Positions 20,753-30,535 of a stretch of 64,000 nucleotides of DNA are shown piece after piece (position 1 is the stretch's first letter; each line of letters starts with the position of its first letter). Origin of the DNA: Paraglaciecola psychrophila 170 (GTDB lineage: Bacteria; Pseudomonadota; Gammaproteobacteria; Enterobacterales; Alteromonadaceae); contig NC_020514.1 of NCBI RefSeq assembly GCF_000347635.1, positions 1,116,001 through 1,180,000 on the forward strand. The letters are read 5' to 3'. A program made the translations under genes and the position numbers. The notes beneath the pieces were generated by a model. The model did not search any database. It was not told the origin of the DNA and saw nothing but the letters and a program-made list of their open reading frames with translations.

Positions 20753-23700
20753 ATGTTTCAATCTGTAATAAATAAGTTTATTCAAAGTGCTTCTATTGAA
20801 AATGCCCGGGCAACAAAGGGTGCGACGATAAGTAAAAGCCTTTACCGGCGCCTTGGTTGCAGTTTTTATCTGTGCCTCGCTCTATTTGCTTCTGCACCAG
20901 TGACGGCGACTGATTTTACTGATGACTTCTCAACTGTCGACTTTATTGATAGCGACAAAACCACGGCCAACTTGTCCACTGAGGAGCAATCGGTGTATTT
21001 AGCCTGGGCGAAATCACAGCAACATCGATTCCCTGATAGCTCCACAGCTGGCACAGCTATTGGCAGTGACAGTAATTACACATTGTCAGTGACGCTGGGG
21101 GATATCGATGGCGATGGTGACCTTGACCTGGTAACGGGTAATGATAGCCAAACCAATAAACTGTACCTCAACGACGGCAGTGGCGGTTTCACTGCGGGCG
21201 CTGGCACAGCTATTGGCAGTGACAGTGATAAAACTACGTCAGTGACGCTGGGGGATATCGATGGCGATGGTGACCTTGACCTGGTGACGGGTAATTATAA
21301 CCAAACCAATAAGCTGTACCTCAACGACGGCAGTGGTGGTTTCACTGCTGGCACAGCTATTGGCAGTGACAGTGATGACACTTTCTCAGTGACGCTGGGG
21401 GATATCGATGGCGATGGTGACCTTGACCTTGTAACGGGGAACCAATACCAAACCAATAAACTGTACCTCAACGACGGCAGTGGCGGTTTCACTGTGCGCC
21501 CTGGCATAGCTATTGGCAGTGACAGTTACAGCGATGACACTAGGGAAGTGACGCTGGGGGATGTCGATGGCGATGGTGACCTTGACCTGGTGACGGGTAA
21601 TTGGAACCAAACCAGTAAGCTGTACCTCAACGACGGCAGTGGTGGTTTCACTGTGCGCCCTGACATAGCTATTGACAGTGATAAAACTACGTCAGTGACG
21701 CTGGGGGATATCGATGGCGATGGTGACCTTGACCTGGTGACGGGTAATTATAACCAAACCAATAAGCTGTACCTCAACGACGGCAGTGGTGGTTTCACTG
21801 CTGGCACAGAAATTGGCAGTGACGGTGACAGTGATTACACTTATTCAGTGACGCTGGGGGATATCGATGGCGATGGTGACCTTGACCTTGTAACGGGGAA
21901 CCAAAACCAAACCAATAAACTGTACCTCAACGACGGCAGTGGCGGTTTCACTGCGGGCGCTGGCACAGCTATTGGCAGTGACAGTGATGACACTTTCTCA
22001 GTGACGCTGGGGGATATCGATGGCGATGGTGACCTTGACCTGGTGACGGGTAATTTTAATCAAACCAATAAACTGTACCTCAACGACGGCAGTGGCGGTT
22101 TCACTGCGGGCGCTGGCACAGCTATTGGCAGTGACATCAATGACACTAGGTCAGTGACGCTGGGGGATATCGATGGCGATGGTGACCTTGACCTAGTGAC
22201 GGGTAATTATGACCAAACCAATAAACTGTACCTCAACGACGGCAGTGGCGGTTTCACTGCGGGCGCTGGCACAGCTATTGGCAGTGACAGTGATAAAACT
22301 TGGTCAGTGACGCTGGGGGATATCGATGGCGATGGTGACCTTGACCTGGTGACGGGTAATAGTAATCAAACCAATAAGCTGTATCTTAACGATGGCAGTG
22401 GCGGTTTCACTGCGGGCGCTGGCACAGATATTGGCAGTGACAGTGACAGTGATTACACTAGGTCAGTGACGCTGGGGGATATCGATGGCGATGGTGACCT
22501 TGACCTGGTAACGGGTAATTTTACTCAAACCAATAAGCTGTACCTCAACGACGGCAGTGGTGGTTTCACTGCGGGCGCTGGCACAGCTATTGGCAATGAC
22601 AGTGATTACACTTGGTCAGTGACGCTGGGGGATATCGATGGCGATGGTGACCTTGACCTAGTGACGGGTAATTTTAATCAAACCAATAAACTGTACCTCA
22701 ACGACGGCAGTGGTGGTTTCACTGCGGGCGCTGGCACAGCTATTGGCAGTGACATCAATGACACTAGGTCAGTGACGCTGGGGGATATCGATGGCGATGG
22801 TGACCTTGACCTAGTGACGGGTAATTATGACCAAACCAATAAACTGTACCTCAACGACGGCAGTGGTGGTTTCACTGCTGGCACAGCTATTGGCAGTGAC
22901 AGTGATTACACTAGGTCAGTGACGCTGGGGGATATCGATGGCGATGGTGACCTTGACCTTGTAACGGGGAACCAATCCCAAACCAATAAACTGTACCTCA
23001 ACGACGGCAGTGGCGGTTTCACTGCGGGCGCTGGCACAGCTATTGGCAATGACAGTGATAAAACTTGGTCAGTGACGCTGGGGGATATCGATGGCGATGG
23101 TGACCTTGACCTGGTGACGGGTGATTATAACCAAACCAATAAACTGTACCTCAACGACGGCAGTGGCGGTTTCACTGCGGGCGCTGGCACAGCTATTGGC
23201 AGTGACGGTGATGACACTAGGTCAGTGACGCTGGGGGATATCGATGGCGATGGTGACCTTGACCTGGTGACGGGTAATTTTCATCAAACCAATAAGCTGT
23301 ACCTCAACGACGGCAGTGGCGGTTTCACTGCGGGCGCTGGCACAGCTATTGGCAGTGACAGTGATAGCACTTATTCAGTGACGCTGGGGGATATCGATGG
23401 CGATGGTGACCTTGACCTGGTGACGGGTGATTGGAACCAAACCAATAAGCTGTACCTTAACGACGGCAGTGGCGGTTTCACTGCGGGCGCTGGCACAGCT
23501 ATTGGCAGTGACGGTGATGACACTTATTCAGTGACGCTGGGGGATATCGATGGCGATGGTGACCTTGACCTGGTGACGGGTAATTTTACTCAAACCAATA
23601 AGCTGTACCTCAACGATGGCAGTGGCGGTTTCACTGCGGGCGCTGGCACAGCTATTGGCAGTGTCGGTGATACCACTAGGTCAGTGACGCTGGGGGATAT

Positions 23701-26700
23701 CGATGGCGATGGTGACCTTGACCTGGTGACGGGTAATAGTAGACAAACCAATAAGCTGTACCTCAACGACGGCAGTGGTGGTTTCACTGCGGGCGCTGGC
23801 ACAGCTATTGGCAGTGACATCAATGACACTAGGTCAGTGACGCTGGGGGATATCAATGACACTAGGTCAGTGACGCTGGGGGATATCGATGGCGATGGTG
23901 ACCTTGACCTGGTAACGGGTAATTATGACCAAACCAATAAACTGTACCTCAACGACGGCAGTGGTGGTTTCACTGCTGGCACAGCTATTGGCAGTGACAG
24001 TGATTACACTAGGTCAGTGACGCTGGGGGATATCGATGGCGATGGTGACCTTGACCTTGTAACGGGGAACCAATACCAAACCAATAAACTGTATCTCAAC
24101 GACGGCAGTGGCGGTTTTACTGCGGGCGCTGGCACAGCTATTGGCAGTGACAGTGACAGCGATGACACTAGGGAAGTGACGCTGGGGGATGTCGATGGCG
24201 ATGGTGACCTTGACCTGGTGACGGGTAATAGTATGCAAACCAATAAGCTGTATTCAAGCCAATCCTATAACACCAATGCCGGCAATGTCTATTCCCAAAA
24301 AGTCAATGGTGTTACAACCGGTGTTGTCGGTGTGACGCTAACGGTCACTGATAACGTTAACACAACTAGTACCCCTAATACCTCTATTGATTATTTCATT
24401 ACCAATAATGGCGGTGCTCAATGGCACTCAGTGAGCCCCACAGTTCCCTTTTATTTTCCAGACACAGATACTAATGATGTTCGCTGGCGGGCAACCCTCA
24501 GATCATTATCACCAAGCATTAGCCCTAAAATAAATGATGTTAGTTTAACGTATATTCGACAGTTGACCGTTTCAGGTCTAACTGCGGTCAATAAAGCCTA
24601 TGACGGCAACACCGTAGCATTGGCCTCAGGCACTGTGACACTAAGTGGTGTCGCCTCTGGTTCTGTTAATACCGTCGCCTTGACCGGTACACCGAGCTAC
24701 GCCTTTGCAGGTGCTAATGTTGGCACTGGTATTGTCGTGACTACCACTGGCTATACATTAACGGGGGCGGATGCGAGTAACTACACCTTAATTCAGCCAG
24801 TGTTATCGGCAGATATTACTGAAGCGACTGATACCTTAAATGCGGGCGCTGATGATACGCGCGTCTTCGTTGCTGGAGATACCTTTACTCAGGCAGCCAC
24901 TGGTGGCTCGGGCACAGGTACGGTAACCTACAGCTCATCTACTTTGGCCGTTGCCACTGTTGATGGTAGTGGTGGAGTGTCCATTGTTGGTGCTGGTAGT
25001 GCAGACATTACCGCCAGCCGTGCAGCCGATACTAACTACCAAGCAATCAGTGTTAATTATACCGTAACGGTTACTCAAGCGACTGATACCTTAAATGCGG
25101 GCGCTGATGATACGCGCGTCTTCGTTGCTGGAGATACCTTTACTCAGGCAGCCACTGGTGGCTCGGGCACAGGTACGGTAACCTACAGCTCATCTACTTT
25201 GGCCGTTGCCACTGTTGATGGTAGTGGTGGAGTGTCCATTGTTGGTGCTGGTAGTGCAGTCATTACCGCCAGCCGCGCAGCCGATACTGACTACCAAGCA
25301 ATCAGTGATACTTATACCCTGATCATCACTAACCAACCCTATATAACCATTACTGCAGTGGATATGAGCAGTAATGCATTGGTTAGCCCTTCGTCGACCA
25401 GCGAACAAAGTATCAGCTTGACCTTTACATCCACTGATTCAACGGCCGACTTTATAAATGATGATATTACTGTCACCAATGGTACGTTAAGCGGATTTTC
25501 AGGTGCCGGCTCGGTTTATAGCGCAACCTTTACTTCCGCTGCAGACGGTGTTAGCACGATATCTGTCTTAGCTAATACCTACACTGCATCTTCTAGCAGT
25601 AATGCTAATATAACATCAAACGTGTTCACTTTGGCCTCGAACTATGCCAGTACGACAGCTATCATAACAGTATCAACTGCGACCACTTCAGGTGATACAT
25701 CTACTGTCACCGAGAGTGTGCTCAATGCGATTATTGGTCTGACGGGTGTCGATACAACTAACAACCTTGAAGCCTATAAAACAGCGATAGCCTTAGTTGC
25801 TAATGCGGGTGAACTTGATACTTTAATTGAAATACAAGCATTGATTGATGCGGTTAATACCGAGCAAGCAGCTATTGCCGCCGCTAATGGCGCAAGTGAT
25901 GCTGGTTTGGTCGCGGCAGTAGACGATATTAATGGTAACACCGATAGGGTTTTTGCGACTGCAGCACAGCTTAACGCCATTAATGGTGTGACTGGCGCGG
26001 TGAGCGGTGTTGATTACTTGGCGGCATTGCTTGCGGGTACATATGTTGACAGAGCCAAGCCGACAGCGGCTGAAATACAAACCGTGATTACTGCGGTTAA
26101 TGCAGCGGCTAATAATACGGCCCCTGTGGCACAAGAGATTAATGTTGACGTGGCAGAAGACATCGAAATAGCGGTGCTGTTAATGGCCACTGATGCACAG
26201 GGCGATACGCTTAATTATGTCATTGTCACCGAACCGAGCAATGGCACCCTAACCTTGCCCAGCAGTGGCGAAGGCTTGTGGTTTTATCAAGGTAATGCTG
26301 ACTATCACGGCAACGACAGTTTTAGCTATCAGGCCAGCGATGGCGTAAAAACCTCTAATATTGCACAAGTTAATATTGTGGTTAGGCCCGTTAACGACAG
26401 CCCCGTCGCCGAAGAGGATGCGCTCACCCTTATTTTTAATGATGAAGGCAGTTATGTGATTGACGCCTTAGCAAACGACAGTGACATTGATGGTGACAGC
26501 TTAACGATTACCCGTGCTAGCACGACTATTGGTAACCTCAGTATTGATGAGGGCCAGTTGGTCTATCAACTGAGCGGCGCCTTACAAGAAACTATTGAAT
26601 TGACTTACACTATTGACGATGGCACAGGTTCAAACAACAGTGTGGCCCGAGGACTTATCCGTCTCACTATTGATAGCACAGCTAATGAGCCTTTGCCGAT

Positions 26701-29700
26701 TGTTATATCAGTGAACGATGTGCAATATCAAGCCCATGAGCTGTTCACTAAAATTGTATTAGACCCACCTGTCGCCCGGGACAACAACAACAATATCGTG
26801 GCGGTATCTTTAGTTGACGACGTCTCTCGATTCGCACCCGGTAATCACTTAGTGTATTGGCAAGCAGAAAATAATGCGGGCATAGAGACCTTAGCCCGTC
26901 AACAGGTGGCGGTTTACCCGTTGATTTCACTTAGTCAAGATAAGCAAGCCGTTGAGGGCGGGCAATATAGTGTGTCGGTCTACTTAAACGGCCCCGCGCC
27001 GGTATACCCGGTTATTATTGGCTATACCGTGGGCGGTAGCGCCGACGCTTTCGACCATGATTTAACCTCTGGCGTGCTTATTATAGAACAAGGCATTGAA
27101 GGGGCGATAGCATTCTCTGTCTTTAGTGATGGGCTAGACGAAGACGAAGAAACCTTAACCATTACCTTGGATGAGTCGCAAAATATTGGCGCAAAGTCGG
27201 TGTTCACTTTAACGATTGCTGAGCAAAACCTCGCACCTGATGTGACTTACTCGGTGACTCAGGCAAATGAGCAACGCTTAACCCTTATCGCTAATGAAGA
27301 TGAAGTGGTTATCCAAATCCAAGTCACAGATGCTAACAGTCAAGATACCCACAGCTACCAATGGTCAAGTGATAACGGCACCCTAATAAACAGTAGCAGC
27401 GACCAAACCCGCTTTACTTTTACACCAACTGGCCTAGAGGCGAGGGTAACGAAACTGACCTTAACCGTCAGTGACGATGGTAGCCCAGTGCAGAGCACAC
27501 AAACGGATATCTACCTTAATGTGGTGGCTCAATCAATACCGTTAACCGACCAAGACAGTGACGGTGACTTGCTCCCCGATAACCAAGAAGGCTATAACGA
27601 TAGTGACTTAGATGGTATTCCTGACTACCTTGACATGGCAAGTGCATGTAACGTAATGCCAGTCGAGGTCACTGAGCAGCAGAAGTTCTTGGTAGAAAGT
27701 GAGCCTGGGGTTTGTTTGCGTAAAGGGCTGTTCACTCAGCGTATAATCAGTGCAGGCTTGTTGTTGCTTGAGGCTGATGATTTACCAGGGGACTTAGAGG
27801 CCAGAAATACAGGTGGAATTTATGACTTTATTGTCAATGGGTTACCTATTCCTGGTCAAAGTGCGGGTGTTGTGCTTCCGCAGTATATTCCTATTGGAAA
27901 TAATGCCCTTTATCGTAAGTACAGCACGGCCAATACCTGGGTTAACTTTACCCTTGACGACAAAAATAGTGTCGCCTCCAGTGAGGGCGAACTGGGTTAT
28001 TGCCCACCGACAAACCATGAGAGTTGGACCCCAGGATTAACCTTAGGTCATTGGTGTGTTCAACTGTTGATAGAAGATGGCGGTCCGAATGATGATGATG
28101 GCTTAGCCAATGGGACGATTGTTGACCCCAGTGGTGTCGGGGTCGTGATAAGTGAGAATAGCCCACCCATTGCACAGCCTGAGCTTGTTGAGCTGTTGTG
28201 GAATACCGATGTCACCCTTGATGTGCTGGCCAATGACAGCGATGCACAAGGTGATACCTTAACCATTATCAGCGCAGCAGTTGACTTTGGTGAAGTGCTT
28301 ATCATTAACGAGCAACTCCATTACACCCCCGCGGCTGACTTCGCTGGGGTGGCAACCATTATTTATGCCATTAGTGATAACTATGGCGGTACAGGGTTTG
28401 CCAAGGTGACGGTGACAGTTGTGAGTGTGGTCAGCAATACCATCCCTATTGCGACTAACGACACGGCAATGACAGACGATTACAGTAGCATTACTATTGA
28501 CGTATTGGCTAACGACAGTGACGAAGAGGGTGATACTTTAACCATCCATCGTGCCAGTACACAGAAGGGCACGGTCACTATTACCACAGAAAATACCCTG
28601 CTTTACACACCACTAGTGGGGTTTGATGGTATTGATATCATTGATTACACTATTGATGATGGCAATGATAATCAAGCCAGCGCGCAGGTGAGCGTGACAG
28701 TCAGGGCTTATAAAATAGTGACAGTGACCAACACCACAAAAGGGGGCAGTATGGGGTTAATGCTTATCGGGCTAGCCGGGCTGTTGCTGTTACGATTACT
28801 CCGATTACGCCGCGCTAGCCAACAGGCTACAGGTCAATTAACCACAGCCATGGCGTTGATGCTGTGCATAACCTTAACGGCTTGCACTTCGCCAGATGAC
28901 TATGTAGTTGTGGAAGCACAAGACGCGTCTTTGGACACAGGCTCAGCAGAAGTACCCGCCCTTGTTGATACGAACACCTTAGTCGCCCTGCCTCAGGATG
29001 ATGAGGTGAGCACGAGTGCGGGGTTACCAGTACCCCAGAGCACTTTAGTGACGACGACGTTACCCTTGAATACCGAGAAAACGCCAACATTGACAGCGCC
29101 GAGCGTGAGCGATGGTGACCACGTGCTTAGGATGCTAGCGGATGAACTTGGCCCAGAAACGGTGACAGAGCCGCAAGCAGAGGCAGCGAGTGGGCCTGTG
29201 ACCGATACCGTCATAGATATCACCGAGCCTGCAACCCCAGAGCCCATAGTGGTTGTCGCCGGGCCAATCCCCACCGCATCGCCAGAGGGTGGGCTTATCG
29301 CGGACACCGACGAGCCAGCGGGCGATATAACCGGTATCCGTGCAACTGGTGAAGTATTGGTGACAGAAGTAACAGTAACGGTCAACGCGCCGGGTGTCAT
29401 GAGTACGGGTGACACCCCTGATGCCACAGATAATAGTGATAGAAGCGTGACGACCGACACCCCATTGATAGCAAATAGTGCTAGCGATGTAGGGGATGAA
29501 ATCCATTGGTTTATCACCGTCAATGCCGGACACAGTAAGGTGATTGATACTCTGCTCATACCCAGTAACAATAAAATTGAGGACATCAGTATTGACAACC
29601 AGGGCAGCAGTTACACGATAGGGGGAGGCTTTCACTACCAGCGCTTTAGTTTCATCATTAGTTACACCAACTTAGGGGAAGCCGGGGCCGAGATAAGCGG

Positions 29701-30037
29701 TACTACCCTCAACCGTGACAGCTTTGAGCAATCTTTACTGAATACCGCGCCTAAATTAGTCGATGGTGTGAGCGTAGAAACCCAATACACCCTGTGGTCA
29801 AACGACAGGGTGACTGCAGCGGTGGGCGTGGGCTTACTCGCCTGGTCCCTTGATGACAGCAGTCAATTACAAAGTGGCACTATCAGGGGTGAGGAGCAAG
29901 GCGTGGATGTGTTTTATCAGGCTAACCTGGCTTATGAACTAAATGAGCGGATGCACGTCACCCTAAAAGTGGCCCGTTATCAGTTAGCGCTGAATAAAGT
30001 CAATAATGTGACTGTTGGCCTGCAATACCATTTTTAA
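20753..30037 (+). CDS. Giant multidomain surface protein: 21 FG-GAP repeats, Ig/cadherin-like domains, GlyGly-CTERM-like segment, lipobox and C-terminal beta-barrel
   Basis: 3094 residues. An extended signal peptide ends near residue 53 (ASAPVTA). Residues about 98-1165 hold 21 FG-GAP/VCBS-type units of 47-53 residues, each with a DIDGDGDLDL calcium loop. Then come a YDG/MBG-like domain (about 1275-1355), two near-identical Ig-like repeats (85-residue period), another Ig-like domain, cadherin-like domains (about 1787-1975), a Calx-beta domain (about 2056-2160), a thrombospondin-3-like DSDGD stretch (about 2270), a choice-of-anchor U-like domain (about 2302-2462) and two more cadherin-like domains (to about 2652). 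Near 2667 GGSMGLMLIGLAGLLLLRLL followed by RLRR resembles a GlyGly-CTERM sorting tail, yet the frame goes on into a lipobox (LCITLTAC), a Thr/Pro/Glu-rich linker and a barrel ending QYHF. Likely a calcium-dependent adhesin; function is inferred. Confidence 0.85.
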   Translation: MFQSVINKFIQSASIENARATKGATISKSLYRRLGCSFYLCLALFASAPVTATDFTDDFSTVDFIDSDKTTANLSTEEQSVYLAWAKSQQHRFPDSSTAGTAIGSDSNYTLSVTLGDIDGDGDLDLVTGNDSQTNKLYLNDGSGGFTAGAGTAIGSDSDKTTSVTLGDIDGDGDLDLVTGNYNQTNKLYLNDGSGGFTAGTAIGSDSDDTFSVTLGDIDGDGDLDLVTGNQYQTNKLYLNDGSGGFTVRPGIAIGSDSYSDDTREVTLGDVDGDGDLDLVTGNWNQTSKLYLNDGSGGFTVRPDIAIDSDKTTSVTLGDIDGDGDLDLVTGNYNQTNKLYLNDGSGGFTAGTEIGSDGDSDYTYSVTLGDIDGDGDLDLVTGNQNQTNKLYLNDGSGGFTAGAGTAIGSDSDDTFSVTLGDIDGDGDLDLVTGNFNQTNKLYLNDGSGGFTAGAGTAIGSDINDTRSVTLGDIDGDGDLDLVTGNYDQTNKLYLNDGSGGFTAGAGTAIGSDSDKTWSVTLGDIDGDGDLDLVTGNSNQTNKLYLNDGSGGFTAGAGTDIGSDSDSDYTRSVTLGDIDGDGDLDLVTGNFTQTNKLYLNDGSGGFTAGAGTAIGNDSDYTWSVTLGDIDGDGDLDLVTGNFNQTNKLYLNDGSGGFTAGAGTAIGSDINDTRSVTLGDIDGDGDLDLVTGNYDQTNKLYLNDGSGGFTAGTAIGSDSDYTRSVTLGDIDGDGDLDLVTGNQSQTNKLYLNDGSGGFTAGAGTAIGNDSDKTWSVTLGDIDGDGDLDLVTGDYNQTNKLYLNDGSGGFTAGAGTAIGSDGDDTRSVTLGDIDGDGDLDLVTGNFHQTNKLYLNDGSGGFTAGAGTAIGSDSDSTYSVTLGDIDGDGDLDLVTGDWNQTNKLYLNDGSGGFTAGAGTAIGSDGDDTYSVTLGDIDGDGDLDLVTGNFTQTNKLYLNDGSGGFTAGAGTAIGSVGDTTRSVTLGDIDGDGDLDLVTGNSRQTNKLYLNDGSGGFTAGAGTAIGSDINDTRSVTLGDINDTRSVTLGDIDGDGDLDLVTGNYDQTNKLYLNDGSGGFTAGTAIGSDSDYTRSVTLGDIDGDGDLDLVTGNQYQTNKLYLNDGSGGFTAGAGTAIGSDSDSDDTREVTLGDVDGDGDLDLVTGNSMQTNKLYSSQSYNTNAGNVYSQKVNGVTTGVVGVTLTVTDNVNTTSTPNTSIDYFITNNGGAQWHSVSPTVPFYFPDTDTNDVRWRATLRSLSPSISPKINDVSLTYIRQLTVSGLTAVNKAYDGNTVALASGTVTLSGVASGSVNTVALTGTPSYAFAGANVGTGIVVTTTGYTLTGADASNYTLIQPVLSADITEATDTLNAGADDTRVFVAGDTFTQAATGGSGTGTVTYSSSTLAVATVDGSGGVSIVGAGSADITASRAADTNYQAISVNYTVTVTQATDTLNAGADDTRVFVAGDTFTQAATGGSGTGTVTYSSSTLAVATVDGSGGVSIVGAGSAVITASRAADTDYQAISDTYTLIITNQPYITITAVDMSSNALVSPSSTSEQSISLTFTSTDSTADFINDDITVTNGTLSGFSGAGSVYSATFTSAADGVSTISVLANTYTASSSSNANITSNVFTLASNYASTTAIITVSTATTSGDTSTVTESVLNAIIGLTGVDTTNNLEAYKTAIALVANAGELDTLIEIQALIDAVNTEQAAIAAANGASDAGLVAAVDDINGNTDRVFATAAQLNAINGVTGAVSGVDYLAALLAGTYVDRAKPTAAEIQTVITAVNAAANNTAPVAQEINVDVAEDIEIAVLLMATDAQGDTLNYVIVTEPSNGTLTLPSSGEGLWFYQGNADYHGNDSFSYQASDGVKTSNIAQVNIVVRPVNDSPVAEEDALTLIFNDEGSYVIDALANDSDIDGDSLTITRASTTIGNLSIDEGQLVYQLSGALQETIELTYTIDDGTGSNNSVARGLIRLTIDSTANEPLPIVISVNDVQYQAHELFTKIVLDPPVARDNNNNIVAVSLVDDVSRFAPGNHLVYWQAENNAGIETLARQQVAVYPLISLSQDKQAVEGGQYSVSVYLNGPAPVYPVIIGYTVGGSADAFDHDLTSGVLIIEQGIEGAIAFSVFSDGLDEDEETLTITLDESQNIGAKSVFTLTIAEQNLAPDVTYSVTQANEQRLTLIANEDEVVIQIQVTDANSQDTHSYQWSSDNGTLINSSSDQTRFTFTPTGLEARVTKLTLTVSDDGSPVQSTQTDIYLNVVAQSIPLTDQDSDGDLLPDNQEGYNDSDLDGIPDYLDMASACNVMPVEVTEQQKFLVESEPGVCLRKGLFTQRIISAGLLLLEADDLPGDLEARNTGGIYDFIVNGLPIPGQSAGVVLPQYIPIGNNALYRKYSTANTWVNFTLDDKNSVASSEGELGYCPPTNHESWTPGLTLGHWCVQLLIEDGGPNDDDGLANGTIVDPSGVGVVISENSPPIAQPELVELLWNTDVTLDVLANDSDAQGDTLTIISAAVDFGEVLIINEQLHYTPAADFAGVATIIYAISDNYGGTGFAKVTVTVVSVVSNTIPIATNDTAMTDDYSSITIDVLANDSDEEGDTLTIHRASTQKGTVTITTENTLLYTPLVGFDGIDIIDYTIDDGNDNQASAQVSVTVRAYKIVTVTNTTKGGSMGLMLIGLAGLLLLRLLRLRRASQQATGQLTTAMALMLCITLTACTSPDDYVVVEAQDASLDTGSAEVPALVDTNTLVALPQDDEVSTSAGLPVPQSTLVTTTLPLNTEKTPTLTAPSVSDGDHVLRMLADELGPETVTEPQAEAASGPVTDTVIDITEPATPEPIVVVAGPIPTASPEGGLIADTDEPAGDITGIRATGEVLVTEVTVTVNAPGVMSTGDTPDATDNSDRSVTTDTPLIANSASDVGDEIHWFITVNAGHSKVIDTLLIPSNNKIEDISIDNQGSSYTIGGGFHYQRFSFIISYTNLGEAGAEISGTTLNRDSFEQSLLNTAPKLVDGVSVETQYTLWSNDRVTAAVGVGLLAWSLDDSSQLQSGTIRGEEQGVDVFYQANLAYELNERMHVTLKVARYQLALNKVNNVTVGLQYHF
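21046..24250 (+). repeat. 21 tandem FG-GAP repeats within the giant gene
   Basis: Units of about 147-159 bp, nearly identical in DNA apart from two short variable spots: the codons just before SVTLGD, and those between LVTG and QTNKLY. Unit 19 holds an extra 33-bp internal duplication (DINDTRSVTLG twice, about 23816-23881). The last unit ends abruptly in KLYSSQ. Confidence 0.95.
24824..25310 (+). repeat. Two near-identical 255-bp-period Ig-like repeats
   Basis: The copies start at 24824 and 25079 and differ by only a few bases over about 230 bp (each encodes ATDTLNAGADDTRVFVAG and so on). This points to a recent duplication or gene conversion inside the giant gene. Confidence 0.9.
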
Positions 30038-30529
30038 GTTTATTTAAGGCCGCCCAAGAAGGTCGCTATTGAGTGGCTAATACCCCGTTGTATGGTAAAG
30101 AGCCCCTCTTAGCATCGAGTGCAAGGGGGCATGATGATGTAACAACCCTGTAACTTTACCCCAGGTTTTGATACGCATCAATCCGCAGCAATCAGTCCAA
30201 TGGATGTCAGATGAAATACCAACAGGGGGTGACCCCAGCGTTAGTCACTCTTATTGAGTGTCGGCTATCTGCTATTTGTAATTATGGGTTTTAGTAGCAA
30301 AATGCACCAATATAATTCTAAGTGCTAATGTCTGCTTTGTCGGAACCAATACCATTAACTTAAGCATTTAGCACAAACCTTTATAGGCGATAGAGTATTT
30401 ATCTACACTCATCTTGACGTGTGGCCGATCGAATTTTCTATCTGGCCTATATGCATTGGTTACTTGAGATGTTTTTTCAATCATTAGCCGACTTAATCCA
30501 TCATTCGAAATGCACATTAACAACCTCAC
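30038..30529. other. Intergenic region between the giant gene and IS982
   Basis: About 490 bases. It holds one copy of a 72-bp dispersed repeat (30286-30357). On the minus strand at 30368-30529 there is a 53-residue open segment that would be the continuation of the IS110-type frame if IS982 were removed. No terminator of classic form was seen after the giant gene. Confidence 0.45.
30286..30357 (+). repeat. 72-bp dispersed repeat, copy A
   Basis: It runs from GGGTTTTAG to CCATTA and matches 60823-60894 over the same length with about three quarters of positions alike, including AATATAATTCT and GTCTGCTTTGT. It is not part of a recognised element. Confidence 0.7.
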
Positions 30530-30535
30530 TACATT

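Noticed and set aside
21046..24250. Regular direct repeats resembling a CRISPR array
   Set aside because: The units are about 150 bp, in frame, and encode FG-GAP blades; there are no short repeat-spacer units and no cas genes.
28993..29598. 201-codon open frame on the minus strand
   Set aside because: It is antisense to the Thr/Pro/Val-rich linker of the giant protein; the composition mirrors that linker and no family is recognisable.
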